Shown: piece by piece, positions 53,465 to 64,000 of the stretch | Layout of the letters: each line of letters begins with the position of its first letter | Position numbering within the stretch: position 1 is the first letter of the stretch | DNA from: Acidobacteriota bacterium | Lineage (GTDB): Bacteria; Acidobacteriota; Vicinamibacteria; Vicinamibacterales; UBA2999 | Assembly (NCBI GenBank): GCA_016184455.1 | Contig: JACPCS010000105.1 | Span: 1 to 64,000 of the forward strand | Length of the DNA: 64,000 nt | Direction of reading: 5' to 3' | Position numbers and translations under genes: made by a program | Notes under the pieces: model-generated | The model's database searches: none | Told to the model about the DNA's origin: nothing | Seen by the model: the letters and a program-made list of their open reading frames with translations, nothing else

Positions 53465-54844
53465 TCAAGAATCCCGCGGTTCGCCGTCAGCTGGACGCGG
53501 CGCACTCGGCAATGCGGTCTCGGTCTTCGCCCATCTCGGGAGCCGTCGATTGAGTGGCCGTGGACCATCCGTAAACCGCAGATACGCGTCGAGCGTGTGA
53601 TAGCTGATCTCGAGGTGCCTGGCGGCGATGCGCTTGTTGCGGCCGCACCGCTCGAAGACGAGGCGCGCATAGCGGCTCGCCCACGCGCGCATCGAGTCGC
53701 CCGCGGCAATCGACGGCGCCAGCACGTCGCGGTAATCGCCGCGTACCTGGGGCGGCAGATCGTCGAGCTCGATCCGGCAGCCGGCCGCCAGGGCGACGGC
53801 TCGTTCCACGAGTCGTTCCAATTCGCGCACGTTGCCCGGCCAGTCATAGAGCCGCAGCGCGTCCAAGGCTCCGTCCGAGAGTGTCAACCGGCGTGTCGCG
53901 CGATGGCGTTCCAGGAAGTGCTCCGCCAGCTCCGGAATGTCTTCGCGCCGGTCGCGCAGCGGCGGCACGTGAATGTCGACTCCGCTCACGCGGTAGAACA
54001 GGTCGGACCGGAAGAGGCCATTGGCCGCCAGTCCCGCGAGCGGACGATTGGTTGCGGCCACGATGCGCGTATTCACCCGCCGGGTGCCGGTCGTGCCCAC
54101 GCGCTCGACGGCGAGGTCCTGGATGGCGCGCAGCAGCTTCGCCTGCGCCGAGACGGCGAGATCGGACACTTCGTCGAGGAACAGGGTGCCGCCGTCCGCG
54201 TATTCGAACTTGCCTCGCCGCCCCCGGACGCCTGTGGCCGTGCGCTCCTCGATGCCGAACAGCTCCGCCTCGAGCAGCGTTTCGACGACCGCGGCGCAGT
54301 TGACCGCGACGAACGGCCCCTTGCGCCGCCGGCTCGACTCATGAATCTGGCGGGCAACGAGCTCCTTGCCGGTGCCGCTCTCACCCTCGATGAGCACCGT
54401 GAAGTCGGTCTGCGCCACGCGCGCCACCTGCTCGCGCAGTGCCACCATCGCGGAGCTCGAGCCAACCAGTGGGCTCGTCTCCGCCGGCAGCGGCAGCCGC
54501 GGAGGACCCCATCGGCGGGTCGCTTCGAGGACGAGCCCTCCGAGCTGCGCGGCGGCGGTGAGCAGCTCGAAGTCGCGCTCGTCCAGCGTGCGGCCACGAT
54601 CGAAGGAGGCTTCGAGCACGGCCTGCGTGCTGGGATCGGCCGTCGGGACGCTAACGACGATCGACTCCGGCGTTCGGGTCGGCGTGACGAGCCGTGCTTG
54701 GTATCGCGCCGGAATCTCCCGGAGCCGGACCGCGCGCATCGACAGCAGCTGCTGCACCTGCCGTTCGAAGATGCCGGGGAGCTCTTCGAGCGCCGGGTGC
54801 GTCAGCGCCGCGCTCACGGCCGCGACGATTTGCCGGAGATCCAT
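53465..54844 (-). CDS. Sigma54-dependent transcriptional regulator (GAF-like sensor, AAA+, HTH)
   Basis: VLIEGESGTGKELVARQIHESS, GGTLFLDEVSDLAVSAQAKLLRAIQD, NGLFRSDLFYRVSGVDIHVPPLRDRREDIPELAEHFL. GAFTGA loop replaced by ERTATGVR. Confidence 0.9.
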   Translation of the reverse strand: MDLRQIVAAVSAALTHPALEELPGIFERQVQQLLSMRAVRLREIPARYQARLVTPTRTPESIVVSVPTADPSTQAVLEASFDRGRTLDERDFELLTAAAQLGGLVLEATRRWGPPRLPLPAETSPLVGSSSAMVALREQVARVAQTDFTVLIEGESGTGKELVARQIHESSRRRKGPFVAVNCAAVVETLLEAELFGIEERTATGVRGRRGKFEYADGGTLFLDEVSDLAVSAQAKLLRAIQDLAVERVGTTGTRRVNTRIVAATNRPLAGLAANGLFRSDLFYRVSGVDIHVPPLRDRREDIPELAEHFLERHRATRRLTLSDGALDALRLYDWPGNVRELERLVERAVALAAGCRIELDDLPPQVRGDYRDVLAPSIAAGDSMRAWASRYARLVFERCGRNKRIAARHLEISYHTLDAYLRFTDGPRPLNRRLPRWAKTETALPSAPRPADGEPRDS

Positions 54845-55031
54845 TGAGTTCGCATCGCTGGTCACACGCGCGCGCCGTAACAAGGCCGATGCCAGCGCGA
54901 CGAGGGGCGAGGAACCGTCCGATGTGACCCGTGCTGTCCTCTGGCGTCCGCTCGCGGCGAGCGCGGCTGGGTAGCGCCTCCCCGGCGCCGACGGTTCAGC
55001 TGTGGAGACGATCGGGCATGCGCTACCCGCA

Positions 55032-55615
55032 TCAGAACGTTTCCATCCACCGGCGCGCACGCGGTGCGTAATACAGCACGCGCGTACGGGCGGTTGCGCC
55101 GAGCACACGCACGGCGAGCTGCGTGCCGTCGCGGCCGCGGATGTAGACCGTGCCCGGCGTGGCAGTCCCGAGCGGCGTGAACGAAAGCAGATCGCTCGAT
55201 CCAAAACGAACTGGATCGGCGCCAAGCTCCGGTGCCAGCGCGATCTCGACACCCGGAAAGAGCTCGGGGAGCCGCGCCGGCGCGTCGAGGGGGCGATCCA
55301 CGTCCGCGGCAATGTCGCTCGTGCGGACCCCGTTCTGGTTGTGGTCGACGAATGTCTGAAACGTGACGCCCGTACGGTCGTCGACGAAACGCAGCGCCAC
55401 GTTCGCCGATCGCAGCACCGCGTAGGTTCGCGCTGCGGTCATCCGCGCCGCCAGGAAGCGCGCCGCGGCCCTGGCGCGTGAGCGGTCGAGGCCGCTCAGC
55501 ATCTGTGGAACAGCCACCGCGGCCATCACGGCCATGAGCCCGGCGACGAACAGCAGCTCGACGAGCGTGTAGCCGGAGGCGGAGGGCTGAAGCCCTCCGC
55601 CTCCTTCTCGTTCAT
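55032..55615 (-). pseudogene. GspH/FimT-like pseudopilin; start codon separated from the body by a 30-bp palindrome
   Basis: GYTLVELLFVAGLMAVMAAVAVPQMLSGLDRSRARAAARFLAARMTAARTYAVLRSANVALRF; ATG at 55613-55615 is out of frame with this body. Confidence 0.75.
55574..55603. repeat. Perfect palindrome ggaggcggagggct-ga-agccctccgcctcc
   Basis: 14-bp perfect arms around a 2-nt centre. Confidence 0.95.
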
Positions 55616-55948
55616 CTACTGCGTGGCGGCGCGGTCGGTCTTCGGTGGCGTGACCGTGACGAGCGCTTTCAGCTTCAGGAAGCTCGCTTCGCCGATGCCG
55701 CGGACGTTCATCAGTTCCTCGATCTTCTTGAAGCCGCCACTCTGCTGGCGATAGTCGACGATCCGCTGCGCCAGCGCCGGACCGACGCCGGGCAGCGCCT
55801 CGAGCTGCGCCGCGGTCGCGGTATTCAGGTTCACCGGCGCCGCCGCGTCGACCGCCGCCGCAGCCGCCGGCGCGCGGCCGCGCTGCTGCGCGGCGTCCAC
55901 GGTGAGGCCAAGGCTCAGTACGAGCAGCGCCGCCATCATCATTCGCAT
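55616..55948 (-). CDS. ComEA-like helix-hairpin-helix protein
   Basis: PVNLNTATAAQLEALPGVGPALAQRIVDYRQQSGGFKKIEELMNVRGIGEASFLKLKALVTV. Confidence 0.93.
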   Translation of the reverse strand: MRMMMAALLVLSLGLTVDAAQQRGRAPAAAAAVDAAAPVNLNTATAAQLEALPGVGPALAQRIVDYRQQSGGFKKIEELMNVRGIGEASFLKLKALVTVTPPKTDRAATQ

Positions 55949-56220
55949 CGCATCTCCTCCTCTGCTGTGTGTCCGTCCATGCCATGGGCTTGCCCTGGCG
56001 CGCTCCCGTGGCGCGAGGTCGGGCGCCTTCGACGAGCGCATCCCGGAACGGTCAGGGTTCCGGCAAGGACGACGCCGCTGCGGCGGCACGGCGACTGTCC
56101 CGGCAAGCCACTGAGGACGAGCGACTTCAGAGAAAGAGAGAAGAGAGCGAAACTGGAAGGGACGTCGCGAGCGACAACTGCGGTTACGCGGGAGACGGGC
56201 ACCGGCGGGTGACGCGGGGC

Positions 56221-57165
56221 CTACGCGACCGTGACGTGCGAGCTGCGGTACCAGTCGACCGTCTTTTTCAGCCCGTCTTCGAACGCGACGATCGGGGCAT
56301 AGCCGAGCAGCCGCTGCGCCTTGGTGATGTCCGCCTGGGAATCGCGGACGTCGCCGAGGCGGGCGGGCGCGTACACCGGCTCCACGCGCGCGCCGATCAG
56401 GTCGCGGAGCGCGCGAAAGAGCCCGTTGATGCTGATGCGGCTGCCCGTCGCCACATTGATCACGTCGCCGGCCACCCCCGGCACTTCACACGCCCGCAGC
56501 ACGCCGTCGACCACGTTGGCGACATAGGTGAAATCGCGCGTCTGCTCGCCGTCGCCATAGATGGTCGGTGCGCGGCCCTCCGACAGCGCCGTGATGAAGA
56601 GCGAGATCACGCCGGAGTACGGCGACGACGGATCCTGCCGCGGCCCGAAGACGTTGAAGTACCGGATGGTCACCGTCTCGAGGCCGTACAGGCGCATGAA
56701 CAGCTGCCCATACTGCTCGCCCACGAGCTTCTGGAGCGCATAGGGCGACAGCGGCGACGGTGCCATCGACTCGGTCTTCGGCAGCGCCGGCGTGTCGCCG
56801 TACGCGGACGACGAGCCGGCATAGACAACGCGGCGCACGCCGGCCTCGCGCGCGGCCAGCAGCACGTGCAGCGTGGCATCGATGTTCGCCTGATGAGAGG
56901 TGAGCGGATCCTCGACCGAACGGGGTACCGACGGAATCGCCGCCTGATGAAGCACGACGTCGACGCCGGCGCACGCGCGGCGGGCGACGGCAAGGTCGGC
57001 CAGGTCGCCTTCGATGAAGTCGACGCCGCCCGCCTGCGCGAGGTTCTGCCGGCGGCCCGTGACGAGATTGTCGACGACGCGGACTCGGTGCCCGCGGCGA
57101 ACCAGCTCGTCCGTCAGATGGGAGCCGATGAACCCGGCCCCGCCCGTGACAAGGTAGAAGGCCAT
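56221..57165 (-). CDS. NAD-dependent epimerase/dehydratase (UDP-glucose 4-epimerase-like)
   Basis: YLVTGGAGFIGSHLTDELVRRGHRVRVVDNLVTGRRQNL, YAGSSSAYGDTPALPKTE, SPYALQKLVGEQY. Confidence 0.93.
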   Translation of the reverse strand: MAFYLVTGGAGFIGSHLTDELVRRGHRVRVVDNLVTGRRQNLAQAGGVDFIEGDLADLAVARRACAGVDVVLHQAAIPSVPRSVEDPLTSHQANIDATLHVLLAAREAGVRRVVYAGSSSAYGDTPALPKTESMAPSPLSPYALQKLVGEQYGQLFMRLYGLETVTIRYFNVFGPRQDPSSPYSGVISLFITALSEGRAPTIYGDGEQTRDFTYVANVVDGVLRACEVPGVAGDVINVATGSRISINGLFRALRDLIGARVEPVYAPARLGDVRDSQADITKAQRLLGYAPIVAFEDGLKKTVDWYRSSHVTVA

Positions 57166-57223
57166 ACGGCCGGGTTCCTCAGCAAAGATCGGTCCGGCTC
57201 AGGCCAGACCCTTCGAAGGCAAA

Positions 57224-57711
57224 GAGAACGTCGCAGACAGCCATAAGCCGAATTCTGTCCGCCTTCGCCCGCCTTGCGGCGGGCTACGGCGAGACGACCA
57301 TTCCTCTAGTCCCGCAATTGCTCGCGGGCTCCAGCGACCTACCCGGTGGCTTCGGACGGGCCGTCCTCGATCGCCACCCTATTTGGTCTTGCTCCGTGCG
57401 GGGTTTTGCCTGCCGTCCGTGTTACCACGAACGCGGTGCGCTCTTACCGCACCTTTTCACCATTGCCGCGTCCGCCTGCGCGCCCGAAGGCGCTTCGGCG
57501 AGACGGTAGGCTGTGTGTTTTCTGTGCCACTCATCCGTCAGGTTACCCTGCCCGGGCGTTACCCGGCGCACTGCCCTTCGGAGTTCGGACTTTCCTCCCC
57601 TCGACTCGCCTCTTCGGGGCTCGCTCGGGGCGGGCCCGTTGGCCGGCCTGTCGCGAGCGAGCCCCGAAGGGGCGAGTCGAGCGGCGGTCGTCTGTCTGAC
57701 TGCGACTTCTC
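57224..57711 (-). ncRNA. rnpB: RNase P RNA (bacterial, A-type-like)
   Basis: Reverse strand GAGGGGAGGAAAGTCCGAACTCC ... GGGTAACGCCCGGGCAGGGTAACCTGACGGA ... ACAGAATTCGGCTTAT; GAGAAGTCGCAG/CTGCGACGTTCTC P1 pairing sets the ends. Confidence 0.93.
57600..57681. repeat. 28-bp-arm inverted repeat in the P3 region of rnpB
   Basis: ctcgactcgcctcttcggggctcgctcg (57600-57627) versus cgagcgagccccgaaggggcgagtcgag (57654-57681), 27/28 complementary, 26-nt loop. Confidence 0.95.
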
Positions 57712-57726
57712 ATTATCCCGTACGGG

Positions 57727-59141
<1,415 letters not shown>

Positions 59142-59145
<4 letters not shown>

Positions 59146-60635
59146 CGGCCGTCGATCTTCACGGTCTCGAGCGTGCGCTGGTCGAGCTCCGGCTTGTAGA
59201 CGTACATCGTGAGGATGTCGCCTGCACGAGCGCCGGTCGTCAGACGGCGGTAGTCGTCCACGTTCTGGACGCGCTGCCGGTTGATCTCCAGAACGACGTG
59301 GCCGCGCTCGATCGCCGCGTCGAAGGCGGGACTCATCGGCTCCACGCGCGCGACCACCACACCACGAAGCCCCTCGGGCAGCCTGTACCGGGCGGCCGCC
59401 TCCGCGTCGAGATCCCGAACGCTCAGGCCGAGCGAGGAGCCGGGCTGGCTCGAGGGAACCGGCGGTGCGTCGGTCACGGAGGTGCGCCGCTCGCGCGTCG
59501 GCCGCTCCGTCAGCTTCAGGGTCACGCTCAGGGCACGGCCGTCGCGCAGGAGCTGCAGCGTGGCGACCGACCCGGGCTCGCGTGCGGCAATCGTCTGAAT
59601 CAGCGCCTCGTTGCCCGGAATCGGCCGGCCATCGACGCCAACGATCAGGTCGTAGGTCCGGACGCCGGCCCGGGCTGCGGGCGATCCCGGCGTCACGTCC
59701 TGGACGAGCGCACCGACGGCCGTCGACAGCCGGAGCGACCGCTGGAGGTCGGGATCGACGTCGCGCAGCGTCACGCCGATATAGCCGCGGGACACGCGCC
59801 CCTTGGCCCGCAGCTGCGGGAGAATGGCGCGCGCCTGATTGATGGGAACGGCGAAGCCGATGTTCGCGGCGCGCGAGCTGATGGCCGCGTTGATGCCGAT
59901 CACTTCCCCCCGCGCGTTGATCAGCGGGCCGCCGCTGTTGCCGAAGTTGATCGCCGCATCGGTCTGGATGTAGCGGTCGAGCGAGCTGTCGAAGAGCTTG
60001 CGGCCGATGAAGCTCACGACCCCGACCGTCACGGTGTGCTCGTACGCGAGCGGGTTGCCGATGGCGAGCACCCACTCGCCGACGCGCAGCGTGTCGGAAT
60101 CGCCCAGCGGCGCGAACGGAAACGGCCGGCCGTCGTCGATCTTGATGAGCGCGATATCGGTATCGGGGTCGGTGCCGACGGCCTCGGCGCGGAGCTGCCG
60201 GCCGTCGCCGAGCCGCACCACGATGCGCTCCGCGCCGTCGATGACGTGGTGGTTGGTCAGAATGAATCCGTCTCCGTCGATGATGAAGCCGGTGCCGGCG
60301 CCGCGGCGGGGCGCCTCGGGCTCCCGCGGCTGCGGCCGCTCGAACGGGTCGAAACCGTCTGGCAGCAGCATCCGGCGGCGCGGTCTCGCGCTGGCGCGCG
60401 AGGCGGCATCGATGTTGACAACGGCGGGGTTCAGGCGCTCCGCGACATCGGCAAACGAGGGCGTGGCGACCGACACCGCCGCCGCCGCGCGCTCCACGAC
60501 GCGTGCGGCGGGAGCTGGCGCGGCGACGGCGGAGGCGGCCGGCGCCGGCATCATCGTGCCGGCCACGACGAGCCCGACGAAAAATGCCACGGTGGCGGTG
60601 AGCGCGACCGTCACCGCCAGAAACCGCCGAGTCAT
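59142..60635 (-). CDS. Do/DegP family serine endoprotease
   Basis: GTGFIIDGDGFILTNHHVIDGAERIVVRL, DTDIALIKID, TDAAINFGNSGGPLINARGEVIGIN; two PDZ domains. Confidence 0.95.
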
Positions 60636-60657
60636 GGCTGTTTTTATTATGACAGAA

Positions 60658-62750
<2,093 letters not shown>

Positions 62751-62755
62751 TCATT

Positions 62756-63778
62756 CTATCGATCGCGCGAGACGACGTAGTCGGGCAGAAAGAGCAGCGC
62801 CTCGCGTGCGTCGTTGGCCGGGAACGCCTGCAGCGCCTGCTTGGCCCGGTCGACGAAGCTCAGCGCGGTGTTCTGGGCGTACTCGATCGATCGCGTCTCG
62901 GCCAGCATGGCGCGCAGCTGCCGCCACTCATCCACATCGACCGCCCGATCGCGCGCGATCTTGCCCACGAGCGCGCGCGCCCGCCCATCGTCCTGCGTGA
63001 GCAGGTGGATGACGGACAGCGTCAGCTTCCCTTCGCGCAGGTCGCCGCCCACAGGTTTGCCGAGCGCGACCTCATCGCCCGTGAAATCGAGCAGGTCATC
63101 GACGATCTGGAACGCCATGCCGATGTTGGAGCCGTACTCCCAGAGGGCTTCCTGCTGCTCGCGGGTCGTCGGCCCGAGCATGCCGCCGATGCGGGCGCAG
63201 CCGGCGAACAGATACGCAGTCTTGCGGCGAACGATCTCGAAGTGCTCTTCTTCGGAGAGGTCGACCGCGCCCTGCTTCGTGAGCTGGTAGATCTCTCCCT
63301 CGACGATCCGAAGCGTCACATCACAGAGCAGCCGGATGACGTCGAGCGTGTCCTGCGTGAGCGCGAGCGACATCGACTTGAGATACAGGAAGTCGCCGAA
63401 GAGCACCGTCAGATGGTTCCCCCACCGCGTATGCGCGGCCTGGCGTCCGCGGCGCAGCTCCGCCTCGTCGATGATGTCGTCGTGCACGAGTGTCGCGCTG
63501 TGGATGAACTCGACGACCGACGCGTACAGCACCGCGCGCTCGCCGGTATAGCCGGCCATGCGCGCCGCCATGAGGAGCACGGCGGGCCGGATCCGCTTGC
63601 CGCCCCCGTCCTTGACGTAGTTGCCAATCGCGGGGATTACGGAGATCTGCGACTGCACGTGCCGCGCGAACTCGCGCTCGACCGCGCGGAGATCGTCGCG
63701 AATGGGCTCGAACAACTGGGCGAGAACGGACGCGGACGCGTTAGGCGTGGCGGGATTCACGCGCGACAATCTGACCAC
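62756..63778 (-). CDS. Polyprenyl (isoprenoid) diphosphate synthase
   Basis: GGGKRIRPAVLLMAARMAGY, LVHDDIIDEAELRRGR, GMAFQIVDDLLDFTGDEVALGKPVGGDLREGKLTL. Confidence 0.94.
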   Translation of the reverse strand: MVRLSRVNPATPNASASVLAQLFEPIRDDLRAVEREFARHVQSQISVIPAIGNYVKDGGGKRIRPAVLLMAARMAGYTGERAVLYASVVEFIHSATLVHDDIIDEAELRRGRQAAHTRWGNHLTVLFGDFLYLKSMSLALTQDTLDVIRLLCDVTLRIVEGEIYQLTKQGAVDLSEEEHFEIVRRKTAYLFAGCARIGGMLGPTTREQQEALWEYGSNIGMAFQIVDDLLDFTGDEVALGKPVGGDLREGKLTLSVIHLLTQDDGRARALVGKIARDRAVDVDEWRQLRAMLAETRSIEYAQNTALSFVDRAKQALQAFPANDAREALLFLPDYVVSRDR

Positions 63779-63794
63779 ATCCCTGCGCCGCCAA

Positions 63795-64000
63795 TCAAGG
63801 TTTGAACAGGCGGACGAAATTCTCGTCGGTCGCGGCGGCGATGGCGTCGACGTGTATTCCCCGCGCGGCGGCGACGACTTCCGCGACGTGCACGACCCGC
63901 GCGGGCTCGTTGCGCGTGCCGCGGTGCGGCACCGGCGCCAGAAACGGGCTGTCGGTCTCGATGAGCAGGCGGTCGGCGGGCACGAGCCGCGCGACCTCGC
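63795..64000 (-). CDS. TatD family hydrolase, C-terminal part (truncated by window end)
   Basis: [42 protein letters not shown]...NFVRLF. Confidence 0.88.
   Translation of the reverse strand, partial: EVARLVPADRLLIETDSPFLAPVPHRGTRNEPARVVHVAEVVAAARGIHVDAIAAATDENFVRLFKP

Overview
High-GC bacterial chromosome segment. Gene content and repeat style suggest an acidobacterium (Vicinamibacteria-like), but this is inference. Most of the window is housekeeping: Tol system, recN, miaB, parAB, GH57, an lptF-lptG fusion, a MurNAc/GlcNAc recycling cluster, an 11-kb type II secretion/type IV pilus-like operon, mltD, comM, secA, guaB, tsaE-nnr, gcvTHP, comEA, rnpB, an ntrC-like regulator, degP, ligA and a polyprenyl synthase. 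The most interesting signals are: (1) short palindromic or tandem repeat families inserted inside or at the edges of genes, including a 33-bp-arm palindrome in frame in recN between the ABC signature and Walker B, a degenerate one in miaB, a 28-bp-arm palindrome in the P3 region of RNase P RNA, palindromes forming the TolB signal peptide and a prepilin leader, and a 30-bp palindrome that puts the gspH-like pseudopilin out of frame with its start codon; (2) a good dif-like XerCD site directly downstream of parAB; (3) a minimal bacterial microcompartment locus (one BMC-H shell protein plus an aldehyde dehydrogenase with an encapsulation-peptide-like C-terminal extension); (4) several frameshifted or decayed genes (PHP phosphoesterase, DUF4160, secretin cohesin domain, PKD protein) and a serine/threonine kinase N-terminal relic. 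No CRISPR, tRNA gene, intact transposase or prophage was seen.
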